A stretch of 64,000 bases of DNA from Francisella frigiditurris (GTDB lineage: Bacteria; Pseudomonadota; Gammaproteobacteria; Francisellales; Francisellaceae), in NCBI RefSeq assembly GCF_001880225.1, contig NZ_CP009654.1, forward strand, positions 1,677,001 through 1,741,000, in the 5' to 3' direction. The position numbers were made by a program, and so were the translations under genes. Under the pieces are notes generated by a model. The model worked only from the letters and a program-made list of their open reading frames with translations, was not told the DNA's origin and searched no databases. Positions 28,940 to 39,776 of the stretch are shown here, piece after piece (the first letter of the stretch is position 1; each line of letters starts with the position of its first letter).

Positions 28940-29836
28940 ATGCTTAAAAAACAAGGCAAAATAATCACCAATTTTGGCGAGCGAATCTCTGTAAAACTAG
29001 ATAATGGTGAAATGGTAGACTGCTCAATGAGAAGCCAGTTTAAAGGAGACCTAACCGTTGGTGATAATGTAGAAATAGACTTTATCGAAAACACCACTCC
29101 TGTAATAAGTAAATTACTGCCAAGGAAAAATCTTATCTCTCGACCAAATCAGTACCAAAGAAAAAATAAAAATATTGCGGCAAATGTAGATCAAGCTATT
29201 ATTTTAATAACTCACAATCCTGCCCCTATAGAGCACTATATTGATAGATATCTCGCAGCCCTACACAAAGCAGATATTGATCCTATTATAGTTGTTAACA
29301 AAATAGATGAACAAGGATCTGAAGATAAATTAAAAATGGATAGCCTTACAGATATATATAAAAATATTGGATATCCTATTTACTATATTTCTGCTCTACT
29401 TAAAACAAATATATCTAGTTTTGTAGAAAATGCTTTAGAAAATAAAACTTCTATTTTTCTAGGTCAATCAGGTGTTGGCAAATCTGAAACACTAAATGCA
29501 GTAATTGGAAGAAATATAGCTGAAACTAATGAAGTTTCAAACTCAAATAAAAAAGGAAAGCATACTACCACTTGCTCTACACTTTATGAAATTGATGGGA
29601 ACACAAACATTATAGACTCTCCAGGAATTAGAGAATTTGGACTATGGAACATTACCAAAGATGATCTTTTTGATGGTTTCTTAGAATTCAAAAAACTTAA
29701 AGGTATGTGTAAATTTAGAAACTGTCCTCATGAAGGGAACTCTCTTGGATGTGAAATAGTAAGAAAAGTTAAAGAAGGAGATATTTCTCCATTAAGATAT
29801 AGAAATTACCACCGAATTTTAAAAGAAATCAACTAA
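28940..29836 (+). CDS. rsgA: Small ribosomal subunit biogenesis GTPase RsgA
   Basis: RsgA is a circularly permuted GTPase that checks maturation of the 30S decoding centre. The 298-residue protein has an N-terminal OB fold (KIITNFGERISVKLDNGEMVDCS), the permuted G motifs in the order NKID, then GQSGVGKSETLNAVIG (P-loop), then DSPGIREFG, and a C-terminal zinc finger (CKFRNCPHEGNSLGCEI, Cys/Cys/His/Cys). It is convergent with argS with no gap between the stop codons. Confidence 0.94.
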   Translation: MLKKQGKIITNFGERISVKLDNGEMVDCSMRSQFKGDLTVGDNVEIDFIENTTPVISKLLPRKNLISRPNQYQRKNKNIAANVDQAIILITHNPAPIEHYIDRYLAALHKADIDPIIVVNKIDEQGSEDKLKMDSLTDIYKNIGYPIYYISALLKTNISSFVENALENKTSIFLGQSGVGKSETLNAVIGRNIAETNEVSNSNKKGKHTTTCSTLYEIDGNTNIIDSPGIREFGLWNITKDDLFDGFLEFKKLKGMCKFRNCPHEGNSLGCEIVRKVKEGDISPLRYRNYHRILKEIN

Positions 29837-31585
29837 TTACATCTTCTCTGGTATTGATATACCAAGCATATTTAATGTTAATGTCATAGCCTTCAACGTT
29901 GCTACTGACATAGCTATTCTTGAACTCTTAATTTCTTCATCTTCTTCAGCTAGAATTGGGCAATTTACATAAAATTTACTAAAAGTATTTGCCAAACTGT
30001 ATGCATATTCACATAAATGATGTGGCTCTGACTTCTCATATGTTCTAGCCACAGCTAAAGGAAACTGAATAAGTTGTAATTGTAGTTTTTCTTCATGCTC
30101 GTTAGTTGCTGATAAAATATCAAAATTATTAACCAATGCATTCAAATCAAAACTCTCTCCAAACAACTTTCTAATGATAGATTTAACCCTTACTGCTGTA
30201 TATAGTAAGTAAGGACCAGTTTTACCTTCATATTTAGAGAATTTATCTAAGTCAAAAACATAATCAGATGTATATGTATTTACAAGATCTCCAAATTTTA
30301 TTGTTGCCATAGCTATTTGATTAACTAAAGCTTCGTCATAATTTTCATCCTGCATTCTTTCTCTAGCTCTAGATTTTGCCTGCTCAATAAGATCCTTAAG
30401 GTGCATTACTCCACCCTCTCTTGTTTTGAAGGGCTTACCATCCTTTCCATTAACTGTGCCAAAAGCCACATGCTTTAATTCACAACCTTCATTAACGATC
30501 CCAGCTCTTTTTGCAACAGCGAAAACTTGTTTAAAATGTAAAGATTGTCTTTTATCAACAACATACACTATTTTATCTGGATTAAAATCTTTCTGTCTTT
30601 GCCATAATGTTGCCAAATCAGTGGTTCCATACATTATTGCGCCATCACTTTTAATTACTATCAAAGGAGGAATATCTTCTTGCCCAGTATCAACTATCCA
30701 TGCCCCATCATCTTCATATATAAGACCTTTATTTTTTAAGAAAGATACTACTTCTGAAACATATTTATTAGAATCACTCTCTCCTAACCATAAATCAAAA
30801 GTCACTCCTAACCCAGCGAAATCATTTTTTACAGCTTGAACTGACACATCAACAAAATGTTGCCATAAAGCTCTATAACCTTTTCTGCCTTGTTGCAACT
30901 CATATGTGGCTTGTCGAGCTTTTTCCATTTCGTCTTTATCAGACTTACATCTTTTTGAAGCTTTAGGATAAATTTCTGCTAATTCAGATACAGTAACTGG
31001 TGAGTCTTTAGGATATTCACCATCATAACTTTCATTAAAATATATTAAATCTGGCGACTTCAGTTTTATCTCCTCGATAAGCATACCCATTTGGGTACCC
31101 CAATCTCCAAGGTGAACATCAGAAACAACCTCATCTCCACAAAACTTATATAATCTCTGTAGGCAATCTCCTATTAAAGTAGATCTAATATGTCCAACAT
31201 GCATAGGCTTAGCCACATTTGGCCCACCAAAATCTAATACTATTTTTTTAGGCTGCATATCTTTAGAATAACCAAACTTATTAGCCTTATTAAAACTTGT
31301 AGATAATTTAGCTAAAAATTCTGGAGCTAAAGTCATATTTATAAATCCTGGATTAGCTACAACCATTTCTAAAAAAATATCTTTATCTTCAATATTATCA
31401 ATTATTTCTTGAGCTATAATGTTCGGTGCTTTTTTTGCAAATTTAGCTAAAGGCATAGCAGCATTACATTGAAAATGCCCAACACCTTCTCTTGTTGATA
31501 CGACAGCTTTTGCCAATGTTGAATTATAACCAAGCTTTTCAAAAGATTCTTTCAAAATTTCAGATAAATATGTTTCTATATTCAT
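29837..31585 (-). CDS. argS: Arginyl-tRNA synthetase
   Basis: ArgRS charges tRNA-Arg and is a class I synthetase that needs the tRNA for activation. The 582-residue protein shows the N-terminal Add-1 domain, the HIGH-type motif [12 protein letters not shown], the [17 protein letters not shown]-like stretch ([11 protein letters not shown]), the region [20 protein letters not shown] (KMSKS counterpart) and the C-terminal DALR anticodon-binding domain. The ATG at 31585 ([12 protein letters not shown]) is chosen over an upstream in-frame ATG at 31612 because it matches the usual N-terminus. Confidence 0.96.
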   Translation of the reverse strand: MNIETYLSEILKESFEKLGYNSTLAKAVVSTREGVGHFQCNAAMPLAKFAKKAPNIIAQEIIDNIEDKDIFLEMVVANPGFINMTLAPEFLAKLSTSFNKANKFGYSKDMQPKKIVLDFGGPNVAKPMHVGHIRSTLIGDCLQRLYKFCGDEVVSDVHLGDWGTQMGMLIEEIKLKSPDLIYFNESYDGEYPKDSPVTVSELAEIYPKASKRCKSDKDEMEKARQATYELQQGRKGYRALWQHFVDVSVQAVKNDFAGLGVTFDLWLGESDSNKYVSEVVSFLKNKGLIYEDDGAWIVDTGQEDIPPLIVIKSDGAIMYGTTDLATLWQRQKDFNPDKIVYVVDKRQSLHFKQVFAVAKRAGIVNEGCELKHVAFGTVNGKDGKPFKTREGGVMHLKDLIEQAKSRARERMQDENYDEALVNQIAMATIKFGDLVNTYTSDYVFDLDKFSKYEGKTGPYLLYTAVRVKSIIRKLFGESFDLNALVNNFDILSATNEHEEKLQLQLIQFPLAVARTYEKSEPHHLCEYAYSLANTFSKFYVNCPILAEEDEEIKSSRIAMSVATLKAMTLTLNMLGISIPEKM

Positions 31586-31658
31586 AACAATATTAATTAA
31601 CCGCCTCTTCATAAATACGAATTTAATGTAGCTGTGGAATTCTACAATAAATGAAGAT

Positions 31659-31664
31659 ATAATA
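31659..31664 (+). promoter_or_regulatory. Possible -10 element upstream of lptD
   Basis: A perfect TATAAT lies 51 bases before the lptD ATG. The region 17-18 bases further upstream (around the near-palindrome TGTGGAATTCTACA, 31634-31647) shows no good -35 hexamer, so the promoter may depend on an activator or be weak. Confidence 0.45.
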
Positions 31665-31715
31665 GCATGGCTTAATTTTAAATAGAATCAGTAAAAAAGG
31701 GAAATACTAAGGTTC

Positions 31716-34310
31716 ATGAAGGGGAATATCAAGAGAATATTATTTGCTTTTCTAGGCACTATATTATTTAGTCAGTCTAGCCAAGCAGCTCGTATCATGA
31801 ACGAAAACCCTGCAAAAGAAGATTGGCAATGTAAGATTGTCGACGGCGATTGGAACTGCGAAAGAGAAGTAGAACCAACAAACGTATTTTCAAAAGATAT
31901 TACCGATGAAGAGAGAGAGGAGGCCTTAGCCAAAGATCTTGTCTGGATGAAAAACTCATCTTTGAGAACTGGTGGACAATATTATAATGACACTACTTTC
32001 ACAGCCCCTCTTTGTAAAAGTGGCAAAACTAAACTAAGTTATGATAAAGCAGAGTTTGACACTGATGGAACTCTTATAGCCTCAGGAAATGTTGAGGTTT
32101 TTCAATGTGATCAAGAAATTTATGGTCAAAATGCTATCGTAAACTTTAATCAAGATAAATCTGCTATTGAATCATTAGTTATAGCTGGTGATGTCATAGC
32201 AAAGCAACCATCTTCAGGTATTGTAATAAGAACAGAAGATATGTCAACCAACCTTGAAGATGATACAGCAATTGCTGGAGAAACCTATTTTAGATTCTTT
32301 AAAAAAGAACCGAAAACTGATATCTATAGTAAAAATAACTTCACTGGACATATAAGAGGATACGCAAGTACATTCAGACGACTAAATGATAAAGATATAA
32401 ACATGACCGATGGATATATAACATCAGACAGTCCTTTAGATAATACTTGGAAATTAAGTGCCAAATCTATTGATATGGATACCAAAGAAAATATGGCATA
32501 TATGAAAGATGGATGGTTTAAGATAAAAGATATACCAGTAATGTATGTTCCTTATTTCTCATATCCTACAGATGATAAAAGAAGAAGTGGCTTCCTAACA
32601 CCAGGCTTTGTACAAAATGACAACTCTGGATTTGGAGTTAGTATTCCATACTACTTTAACCTTGCTCCAAACTATGATCTATTATTTGAGCAAGTTTTAT
32701 GGTCTCAAAGAGGCCCTATGGAAAATGCTACCTTTAGATACATGAATGAATATTTTAAGACTCAATTTGAAGGCTCTCTAGTTCCATACGACTTTAAGAG
32801 CAATGCGACTCGAGGAGCTTTTACATTTAATGGATCTGGTGGATATAATAATATACAAATGAGCTATAACTACGATTATGTAAGTGATAGTCAATTTTAT
32901 AATGATTTCTCAGCTGGTAATATAAATTTAGTGACTAAAACACTTTTAGATAGAGAGTTTAACCTTTCTTACACAAATGAAATTATTGATACAAAACTAC
33001 AATTTTTAGATTATGGTTTAGTTGATCAAACAATGTTTTTAGCCAATACACCATATGGAAAACTTCCGGACTTTAACTTTAATATAGATGTTTCAAAATA
33101 CCTACCTGATTATTTACAGTTCTCAGTTAAAACACAAAATACTTATTTTTATAAAAGAGAAGCTCCCATCTTAGGAACAGGAACTCCAGATGGTTCAATG
33201 GTAAATGCCTTCAGAAGTTACGACTCTCCTAAGCTTGCTCTAGATTTAGCAGACACATGGGGTTATTTTACTCCATCATTGGAAGTTCCAATAAGATATT
33301 ATCAACTTCAGAATCATACAAATGATATAGTTAAATTTAATCAAAATAATGCTACAAGTGTCATCCCAATATTTAATATAGATGCCGGTGCTTATTTTGA
33401 CAAAGAGTTTACCACAGGCAAAGGAGCTTATACAGCCACTTTACTTCCTAGACTATTTTACACCTACATACCTTACCAAGATCAAACAGATCTTCCTCTA
33501 TTTGATACAAACTTTACAAATGAACAGTATATGCAGATGTTCCAAGTAAATAGATTTGTTGGTGGTGATAGAATTAACAATGCTAATCAGTTAACTTATG
33601 CACTAGAACATACAATAACTAATCAAGAAGATGGATCAACGCTACTATCTGCAAAAATAGGTCAACAAATATTTTTTGCAGACAGATTAGTTGGGCTAAC
33701 ACAAGGGAATCAAGCACCTAACGTTAATAGACTGCTTCCTTTCTACAACTCAACATTCTCTCCTATAATGGGAAGCTTCTCATATCAGGTATTACAAAAT
33801 ATATATGCTTCAGCTGATATAAACTATAGAGTTGAAACTGGTAACGTTGAATATCAAGTCTATCAATTACAATATAAAAGTGAAAACAACAATATTTTTA
33901 ATATTTCATACAATAATATAGCTTATAACTGGGCAGGCATGACTATGCAACAGATAATAAATGGTGTTGCGCCTAAGCCTCAACAAACTATTACAGCCTC
34001 TGCTATACTTAAGCTTACCGATAGCTGGGCTATAGCAGCTTTAGCAAACTATGACTTTATTCAGCAATCTATAACAAATACCTTCGTAGGTTTGCAATAT
34101 GATGCAAACTCTTGGGCAATTCGAGGATTAATTCAAAGATCTGCTTATACAAGTAATAACCCTAATGACCCACAAAAAGTTGGTGCGTTAAATAATACTT
34201 ATGTGCTAGAACTTGAACTCAAAGGTCTTGGAGGCGTTTATGGAGCGAATGGACTTGCGCAAAGATTAAGCCAAATAAATGGTTATACAGCTGGACAGTG
34301 GGGAGTTTAA
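31716..34310 (+). CDS. lptD: LPS-assembly protein LptD (no C-terminal cysteine pair)
   Basis: LptD is the outer-membrane beta-barrel that inserts LPS into the outer leaflet together with LptE. The 864-residue protein has a signal peptide (cleavage after about residue 24, SSQA), an N-terminal LptA/OstA-like jellyroll (about residues 100-230, [28 protein letters not shown]), the LptD plug/barrel start ([23 protein letters not shown]) and a long barrel. All four visible cysteines fall in the N-terminal part. The barrel has none, and the usual Cys-Cys before the W-A-x-R strand reads Asn-Ser. It leads the surA-ksgA-apaH run. Confidence 0.93.
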   Translation: MKGNIKRILFAFLGTILFSQSSQAARIMNENPAKEDWQCKIVDGDWNCEREVEPTNVFSKDITDEEREEALAKDLVWMKNSSLRTGGQYYNDTTFTAPLCKSGKTKLSYDKAEFDTDGTLIASGNVEVFQCDQEIYGQNAIVNFNQDKSAIESLVIAGDVIAKQPSSGIVIRTEDMSTNLEDDTAIAGETYFRFFKKEPKTDIYSKNNFTGHIRGYASTFRRLNDKDINMTDGYITSDSPLDNTWKLSAKSIDMDTKENMAYMKDGWFKIKDIPVMYVPYFSYPTDDKRRSGFLTPGFVQNDNSGFGVSIPYYFNLAPNYDLLFEQVLWSQRGPMENATFRYMNEYFKTQFEGSLVPYDFKSNATRGAFTFNGSGGYNNIQMSYNYDYVSDSQFYNDFSAGNINLVTKTLLDREFNLSYTNEIIDTKLQFLDYGLVDQTMFLANTPYGKLPDFNFNIDVSKYLPDYLQFSVKTQNTYFYKREAPILGTGTPDGSMVNAFRSYDSPKLALDLADTWGYFTPSLEVPIRYYQLQNHTNDIVKFNQNNATSVIPIFNIDAGAYFDKEFTTGKGAYTATLLPRLFYTYIPYQDQTDLPLFDTNFTNEQYMQMFQVNRFVGGDRINNANQLTYALEHTITNQEDGSTLLSAKIGQQIFFADRLVGLTQGNQAPNVNRLLPFYNSTFSPIMGSFSYQVLQNIYASADINYRVETGNVEYQVYQLQYKSENNNIFNISYNNIAYNWAGMTMQQIINGVAPKPQQTITASAILKLTDSWAIAALANYDFIQQSITNTFVGLQYDANSWAIRGLIQRSAYTSNNPNDPQKVGALNNTYVLELELKGLGGVYGANGLAQRLSQINGYTAGQWGV

Positions 34311-34312
34311 TA

Positions 34313-35740
34313 ATGCATTTAAAGTATAAATTTGCTTTATTATCACTTATTATTCCTTTTTTTTGTTTTGCGGACATATCTAGTAATTTATTTCAGAACT
34401 CTTTTAATTCAAATATGCCTCAAATGCCAACAAATGCTGCTCCTCAAGTTTCTAGTAGTAATCAAGAGCAAGCTATTAATAAAACAATTGCTATAGTTAA
34501 TGACAAAGTAATAACCTCTTTAGAACTTGATCAGGAAGTACAAAAAGCTCTCGCAGCCCTTCCTCCCTCTCAAACATATGGCCCGCAGAATCAGCTTGAA
34601 ATTAAAAAAGAAGCATTACAAAATCTTATAGCTCAGAGTATTTTATTACAAATAGCTCAAAGAAATAATATTAGAATATCAGACAAAGAAATTGATGCTG
34701 CTATAAATGATATCTTAGTAAGAAATAGAATATCTCTTGATTACTTAAAAGCCAGTATAGAATCATCAGGCATTACTTTTTCTGAATACAAAGATAAGCT
34801 TAAGGATCAGCTAATGATTAACAGGCTTCAACAACAAGCTATTGCTCAACAAATTTCAGTATCTCCTAAAGAAGTAGAGAAATATATACAAAAACATAAA
34901 GAATTATTCCAAAGGCAAATGGCTCCTAAAAAACAGTATCTTTTAAAAAACTTAATCATAGATATACCAAAGTCTAAAGACGATAAAAATAGAATATTTA
35001 CTCTACTCCAAAAGCTAGCCATTGCAGTAAATAACAAAAATATTAGTTTCTCAGATGTGGCCAAACAGTTTTCTGAAGCAGCTAATGCTGAGGAAGGTGG
35101 TTCAATAACTCAATGGATGACCTATTCAGAAATCCCTCCAATATACAGATCAAGAGTAAAATATCTAAAAAGTGGACAAGCTTCAAAACCATTTATAGCA
35201 GATAATGCAATCCAGATGATTTATGTTGAAACTATAAAAGAGGAAAAGCCTTTGGTTAATAATGAAATAACACAATACAATGTAGATGGTATTGTTATTA
35301 ATCTCACAGCAACTCTGACTGCTTCAAGTGCTGAAAATGATCTTAAAAGAGCAAAACTTGCTATAGAAAGTGGCGATGACTTCAAGAAAATTGCTGAAAA
35401 ATATACTAATGACTATGATCATTCAGATGGCGAATTTGGTTGGGTTTCAGTTTTAGACAATCCTCCAATATTAACACCAGCAGCCTTTAATCAGTTAAAG
35501 GATCTCAAAAAAGATGAACTTTCTGAGCCATTTGATACTGGAAATAAAAGTTGGATGATAATCAAATATACAGATACTAGAGAATATAATGCTCAAAAAG
35601 AAATTGAAGAACAAAAAGCACTAGAAGCTATTTATGCAGAAAAGGCTGAACAGATTTATAAGACATGGATAACATCAATGAAAGATAGTGCTTATATCAA
35701 AATATTGGATAAAGATTTAAAAACTCAAGAGCTTTATTAA
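34313..35740 (+). CDS. surA: Periplasmic peptidyl-prolyl isomerase / chaperone SurA
   Basis: SurA escorts outer-membrane proteins such as LptD through the periplasm to the BAM complex. The 475-residue protein has a signal peptide ([20 protein letters not shown]), an N-terminal chaperone domain ([21 protein letters not shown]), and two parvulin domains (about residues 210-310 with EGGSITQWM, and about 315-425 with DGEFGWVS), then a C-terminal helix. The ATG at 34313 follows a GGGAG site that lies in the lptD stop region. An earlier in-frame ATG at 34298 lies inside lptD and gives a poorer signal peptide. It overlaps ksgA by one base. Confidence 0.94.
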   Translation: MHLKYKFALLSLIIPFFCFADISSNLFQNSFNSNMPQMPTNAAPQVSSSNQEQAINKTIAIVNDKVITSLELDQEVQKALAALPPSQTYGPQNQLEIKKEALQNLIAQSILLQIAQRNNIRISDKEIDAAINDILVRNRISLDYLKASIESSGITFSEYKDKLKDQLMINRLQQQAIAQQISVSPKEVEKYIQKHKELFQRQMAPKKQYLLKNLIIDIPKSKDDKNRIFTLLQKLAIAVNNKNISFSDVAKQFSEAANAEEGGSITQWMTYSEIPPIYRSRVKYLKSGQASKPFIADNAIQMIYVETIKEEKPLVNNEITQYNVDGIVINLTATLTASSAENDLKRAKLAIESGDDFKKIAEKYTNDYDHSDGEFGWVSVLDNPPILTPAAFNQLKDLKKDELSEPFDTGNKSWMIIKYTDTREYNAQKEIEEQKALEAIYAEKAEQIYKTWITSMKDSAYIKILDKDLKTQELY

Positions 35741-36522
35741 TGCAATACAAAACAAAAGCGAAAAAATCTTTAGGGCAAAATTTTCTTCAAGATGAGAATA
35801 TTATTACCAAAATCATTAAAATAACCAACATATCAAAAGATGATATAGTTTTTGAAATAGGCCCTGGATTAGGTGCTCTAACAAGACATCTACTCACTAA
35901 AACAAAAAATGTAAATGTTATTGAGTTTGACTCTGAAATAATACCAACATTAATTGAAAACTGTCTACCTTATGGAAATATAAATATTTTCAATGAAGAT
36001 GTACTAGACTTTAATATTTCAAAATTCCCAAATAATAAAATAAAACTCATAGGCAACCTTCCTTATAATATTTCGACACCAATTTTATTTAAAATAATAA
36101 GCTTTACAGATAAGATTATTGATGCTCATTTCATGCTACAAAAAGAAGTAGTTGATAGAATTACTGCTCAGCCAAATAATAAAAGCTATGGAAGGCTATC
36201 TGTTATATTACAATATCACTTTAGATGTAGTTCTGTAATGCATATTCCACCTGAGGTTTTTTACCCAAAACCTAAAGTTGACTCTAGTATACTTAAACTC
36301 ATTCCTATAAATACTCCTTTAGCACTTAACAATTACAAGCTTTTCTCATCTATTGTTAAACAAAGCTTTTCTCAAAGAAGAAAAACTTTATTAAATAACT
36401 TAAAACCAATTTTTAAAGAAAAAAATATAGACTTATCTAAAATACCTGTAGATACTCAATTAAGAGCCGAGAATCTTAGTGTAGAAGATTTTGTAAAACT
36501 TTCAAACTTTTTATCACAATAG
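35740..36522 (+). CDS. ksgA: 16S rRNA (adenine1518/1519-N6)-dimethyltransferase
   Basis: KsgA (RsmA) dimethylates two adjacent adenines near the 3' end of 16S rRNA during late 30S assembly. The 260-residue enzyme shows [13 protein letters not shown] at the start, the SAM-binding [15 protein letters not shown], the catalytic [14 protein letters not shown] (N-L-P-Y motif), and the C-terminal [13 protein letters not shown]. Its ATG overlaps the surA stop (TAATG), so it is translationally coupled. Confidence 0.97.
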   Translation: MQYKTKAKKSLGQNFLQDENIITKIIKITNISKDDIVFEIGPGLGALTRHLLTKTKNVNVIEFDSEIIPTLIENCLPYGNINIFNEDVLDFNISKFPNNKIKLIGNLPYNISTPILFKIISFTDKIIDAHFMLQKEVVDRITAQPNNKSYGRLSVILQYHFRCSSVMHIPPEVFYPKPKVDSSILKLIPINTPLALNNYKLFSSIVKQSFSQRRKTLLNNLKPIFKEKNIDLSKIPVDTQLRAENLSVEDFVKLSNFLSQ

Positions 36523-36530
36523 GAGTTCAA

Positions 36531-37358
36531 ATGGCAACCTATATTATTGGTGATGTACATGGCTGTTTAGATGAACTAAAAAAACTACTCAATAAAATTA
36601 AGTTCGACAAAAAACAAGATAAGCTTATATTTATTGGAGATATCATAAATAAAGGACCAAAATCTTTAGAAACTATAGCATATATTATGGATCTAGAAGA
36701 AAACGCTGAGCTCTTAATTGGAAATCATGAGCTTATCTTTCTTGCCACAAGCTATAATTATTTACCAAGATCATCTAAGAGTTCTCTAAATGAAATACTA
36801 GATTCACCCAAGTTGGAAGAAATACGTCAATGGATATGGAAACAAAAGTTTCTAATAAAAATCAATGACTTTACTATAACTCATGCTGGAGTTCCACATA
36901 TATGGTCTACTAAGAAAGCTAAAAAAAGAGCATTAGAATTAGAGTTTGTCTTACAAAACGAATCCACAAGACGACTATTTCTATCTAATTTATTTTGCTT
37001 AGAGGCAGATAAATGGCAAAAAGAATTAGAAGGCGTTCAAAGATGGCTCTGTATCGCCAATTATCTAACACGAATGAGATTAACCGCTGAGGATGGAAAA
37101 TTAAACCTAAAATATAGTTCTAATCTCTCAAATATCCCTGCTGATTGGTCTGCTTGGTTCAGGCTTGAAAATAAAAAACTAAAAACTAATGAAAAAATAA
37201 TATTTGGGCATTGGGCAGCTTTACAAGGAAATACTGGTGACAATAAATTTATAGCCATAGATACAGGATGTGTTTGGGGAGGAAAATTAAGTTGTTTTTG
37301 TATAGAAACTGGTAAAATGTTTTCAGTTGCTTCTAAAAAATATAGGAATATATCATGA
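36531..37358 (+). CDS. apaH: Symmetrical bis(5'-nucleosyl)-tetraphosphatase (Ap4A hydrolase)
   Basis: ApaH splits Ap4A into two ADP and removes Np4 caps from RNA. The 275-residue protein has the phosphoesterase metal motifs GDVHGCLDEL, GDIINKGPKS, GNHE and a later THAG-type motif (ITHAGVPHIW), plus GHWAALQG near the C-terminus. An AGGAG site lies five bases before the ATG. The usual apaG gene between ksgA and apaH in enterobacteria is absent here. Confidence 0.95.
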   Translation: MATYIIGDVHGCLDELKKLLNKIKFDKKQDKLIFIGDIINKGPKSLETIAYIMDLEENAELLIGNHELIFLATSYNYLPRSSKSSLNEILDSPKLEEIRQWIWKQKFLIKINDFTITHAGVPHIWSTKKAKKRALELEFVLQNESTRRLFLSNLFCLEADKWQKELEGVQRWLCIANYLTRMRLTAEDGKLNLKYSSNLSNIPADWSAWFRLENKKLKTNEKIIFGHWAALQGNTGDNKFIAIDTGCVWGGKLSCFCIETGKMFSVASKKYRNIS

Positions 37359-37795
37359 CAGATATTCTAATAATTAATGGCCCTAATTTAAATTTATTAG
37401 GCTCTCGCGAGCCTGATAAGTATGGGCACAAATCTCTTAAAGATATAATAAAAGAATTAAAAAATATAGGCAGTAAAAATGAAGTTTCTATAGATTTCTT
37501 TCAAAGCAATCATGAAGGAGAAATTGTTGATAAGATACAACAAAGTAATGCTAAATTTATCATCATAAACCCCGCTGCTTACACTCATACAAGTATTGCA
37601 ATAAGGGATGCTTTCTTAGCAACTCAAAAGCCTTTTATTGAAATACATTTATCAAACATATATAATAGGGAAAGCTTTAGATCCAAGTCTTTTTTATCAG
37701 ATATTGCTTATGGATGCATATTTGGTCTTGGTTCTAATGGATATAAATTAGCTATGATTGAAGCCATAGATTTCGTTAAAAATAAAGGAGTATAA
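37355..37795 (+). CDS. aroQ: 3-dehydroquinate dehydratase, type II
   Basis: AroQ removes water from 3-dehydroquinate in the shikimate pathway. The 146-residue length and the motifs INGPNLNLLGSREPDKYG (catalytic Tyr in the flexible loop), SNHEGEIVD, NPAAYTHTSIAIRDA and EIHLSNIYNRESFR are diagnostic of the dodecameric type II enzyme. It overlaps the apaH stop by four bases (ATGA) and is followed after five bases by accB, a pairing seen in many gammaproteobacteria. Confidence 0.97.
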   Translation: MTDILIINGPNLNLLGSREPDKYGHKSLKDIIKELKNIGSKNEVSIDFFQSNHEGEIVDKIQQSNAKFIIINPAAYTHTSIAIRDAFLATQKPFIEIHLSNIYNRESFRSKSFLSDIAYGCIFGLGSNGYKLAMIEAIDFVKNKGV

Positions 37796-37800
37796 CAAAA

Positions 37801-38274
37801 ATGGATTTATTAAATGCAATTGATAGACTAGCAGAAATTCTTAATACAAGTGATATTAAAGAAGTTAAAGTTAAAGCTGGTGGTTCTTCTATCTTTATGA
37901 CTAAAAATCAAAATGGCACAAGTGTAGTTACAACAGCTGCACCAGTTTCTGCAACTATTGCTCCAGCAGCTCCAACTAATGTTAGCACAGCTGCCTCTAC
38001 TCCTAGTGCTCCTGCAGCTAAACCTCAAGAGACTCATGCAGGAGAAGAGTTTAAATCTCCTATGGTTGGTACTTTCTATAAGTCACCATCTCCAGATGCG
38101 GCTGCTTATGTAGCAGAAGGAAAGGAAGTTAAAAAAGGCGATGTTTTATGTATCATTGAAGCAATGAAAATTATGAATAAAATTGAGGCTGAGAAATCTG
38201 GAAAAATCATTAAGATTTTAGCTAAAGATGGTGAACCAGTACAGTTTGATCAACCATTATTTATCATAGAATAA
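37801..38274 (+). CDS. accB: Biotin carboxyl carrier protein of acetyl-CoA carboxylase
   Basis: AccB carries biotin between the carboxylase (AccC) and carboxyltransferase (AccAD) of acetyl-CoA carboxylase, the first step of fatty-acid synthesis. The 157-residue protein has an N-terminal assembly domain, an Ala/Pro/Thr-rich linker (about residues 45-82) and the biotinyl domain with the biotin Lys in IEAMKIMNKI, plus the 'thumb' SPSPDAAAYV segment typical of bacterial BCCP. Confidence 0.97.
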   Translation: MDLLNAIDRLAEILNTSDIKEVKVKAGGSSIFMTKNQNGTSVVTTAAPVSATIAPAAPTNVSTAASTPSAPAAKPQETHAGEEFKSPMVGTFYKSPSPDAAAYVAEGKEVKKGDVLCIIEAMKIMNKIEAEKSGKIIKILAKDGEPVQFDQPLFIIE

Positions 38275-38336
38275 ACAAGTTATTACCTAATAGTAACTCG
38301 TATTTGAACTACAAATAGAATTAAGGTAATAGAAAT

Positions 38337-39692
38337 ATGATTAAAAAAGTATTAATTGCTAATAGAGGTGAGATTGCTCTTAGAATTTTAAGAGCATGTA
38401 GAGAATTAAATATTAAAACAGTCGCTGTATATTCAACTGCTGACGCAGATTTAATGCATGTTAAATTAGCAGATGAAGCTGTATGCATAGGCCCAGCTGC
38501 TCCAAATTTAAGCTATTTAAATATACAAAGCATAATCACAGCTGCAGAAATAACTAATGCAGATGCTATTCACCCTGGTTATGGTTTCTTATCAGAAAAT
38601 GCTAAATTTGCTAAAGCTGTAGAAGAAAGTGGTTTCATATTTATTGGCCCTAAAGCTGAAAGCATCGAGATTATGGGTGATAAAGTTGAAGCGATTAAAT
38701 ATATGAAAAAAGCTGGAGTACCTTGTGTACCTGGCTCTGGTGGTGCTTTAGGTAACGACCCTAAAACTAACTTAGAGATCGCTGAGAAAATTGGTTATCC
38801 AGTTATTATCAAAGCTGCCGGTGGTGGTGGCGGTCGTGGTATGAGTATCGTTAGAAGAAAAGAAGATTTAGTAGACTCTATAGCTCTTACAAAGAGTGAA
38901 GCTAGAATTGCTTTCAATAATGATATGGTTTATATGGAAAAATTCCTAGAAAACCCTCGTCATATTGAGATTCAAGTATTTGGTGATGGTGAAGGTAATG
39001 CTATTTACCTATTTGAAAGAGATTGCTCTACTCAAAGAAGACATCAAAAAGTTATTGAAGAAGCTCCAGCTATTGGCTTAACTGAGAAACAAAGAGAAGA
39101 TATTGGTGCAAGATGTGTTAATGCTTGTAAAATTCTTAAATATCGTGGAGCTGGTACATTTGAATTCTTATATGAAAATGGAGAATTCTATTTTATCGAG
39201 ATGAATACAAGAATCCAAGTTGAACATCCTGTTACAGAATCTATTACTGGTACAGATCTTATTAAAGAGCAAATTAGAGTAGCTTCTGGAATGGGTCTAA
39301 CTTGGAAACAATCTGATCTTGCTATTGATGGCCACTCTATCGAGTGTCGAATTAATGCTGAAGATCCAGAAAGATTTATTCCTTCTCCTGGCCTTATTGA
39401 AATGTATCATGCTCCAGGTGGCCCAAGAGTTCGTGTAGACTCCCATATTTACTCTGGCTATAGAGTACCTCCTAATTATGACTCTATGATCGCAAAAATC
39501 ATTGTTAGAGGTAAAAATAGAGATTCTGCTATGCAAAAAATGCGTGCTGCCCTTGAAGAAATGGTTATTACAGGAATAAAAACAAATATCTCTCTACACC
39601 AAGAAATCTTAAATAATGAGAAATTCATTAAAGGTGGTACAAATATTCATTTCTTAGAAAAAATGTTAGAAGAAAAGAAAAAGAATAAATAA
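38337..39692 (+). CDS. accC: Biotin carboxylase subunit of acetyl-CoA carboxylase
   Basis: AccC carboxylates biotin on AccB using ATP and bicarbonate. The 451-residue ATP-grasp enzyme shows [34 protein letters not shown], the glycine-rich [14 protein letters not shown] loop, [34 protein letters not shown] and [16 protein letters not shown]. It is 62 bases downstream of accB, and that gap holds only a weak hairpin. Confidence 0.98.
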   Translation: MIKKVLIANRGEIALRILRACRELNIKTVAVYSTADADLMHVKLADEAVCIGPAAPNLSYLNIQSIITAAEITNADAIHPGYGFLSENAKFAKAVEESGFIFIGPKAESIEIMGDKVEAIKYMKKAGVPCVPGSGGALGNDPKTNLEIAEKIGYPVIIKAAGGGGGRGMSIVRRKEDLVDSIALTKSEARIAFNNDMVYMEKFLENPRHIEIQVFGDGEGNAIYLFERDCSTQRRHQKVIEEAPAIGLTEKQREDIGARCVNACKILKYRGAGTFEFLYENGEFYFIEMNTRIQVEHPVTESITGTDLIKEQIRVASGMGLTWKQSDLAIDGHSIECRINAEDPERFIPSPGLIEMYHAPGGPRVRVDSHIYSGYRVPPNYDSMIAKIIVRGKNRDSAMQKMRAALEEMVITGIKTNISLHQEILNNEKFIKGGTNIHFLEKMLEEKKKNK

Positions 39693-39731
39693 TCCCTTTA
39701 AACCATAATTCAATTTTTAACTTTTTTCTTA

Positions 39732-39737
39732 TATAAT
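39732..39737 (+). promoter_or_regulatory. Possible -10 element for the HTH/MscS genes
   Basis: A perfect TATAAT lies 39 bases before the HTH-protein ATG. The position 17 bases upstream reads TTCAAT, a poor -35. A separate promoter here would uncouple this gene from accC. Confidence 0.4.
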
Positions 39738-39776
39738 ATTCTCCAACATACAATAATTTAGAATCATTTACCTATC

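Noticed and set aside
30426-30839. Open frame of 137 codons on the plus strand opposite argS
   Set aside because: It is fully antisense to a well-conserved essential gene, has no family features and no ribosome-binding site worth noting. It is a shadow of argS codon use.
31634-31647. Near-palindrome TGTGGAATTCTACA upstream of lptD
   Set aside because: It could be an operator, but it occurs once in the window and matches no regulator site I can name with confidence. It is mentioned only in the -10 entry.
38275-38336. Small hairpin between accB and accC
   Set aside because: The arms are only about five bases and AT-rich, with no U-run and no leader-like features. It is not reported as a terminator or attenuator.
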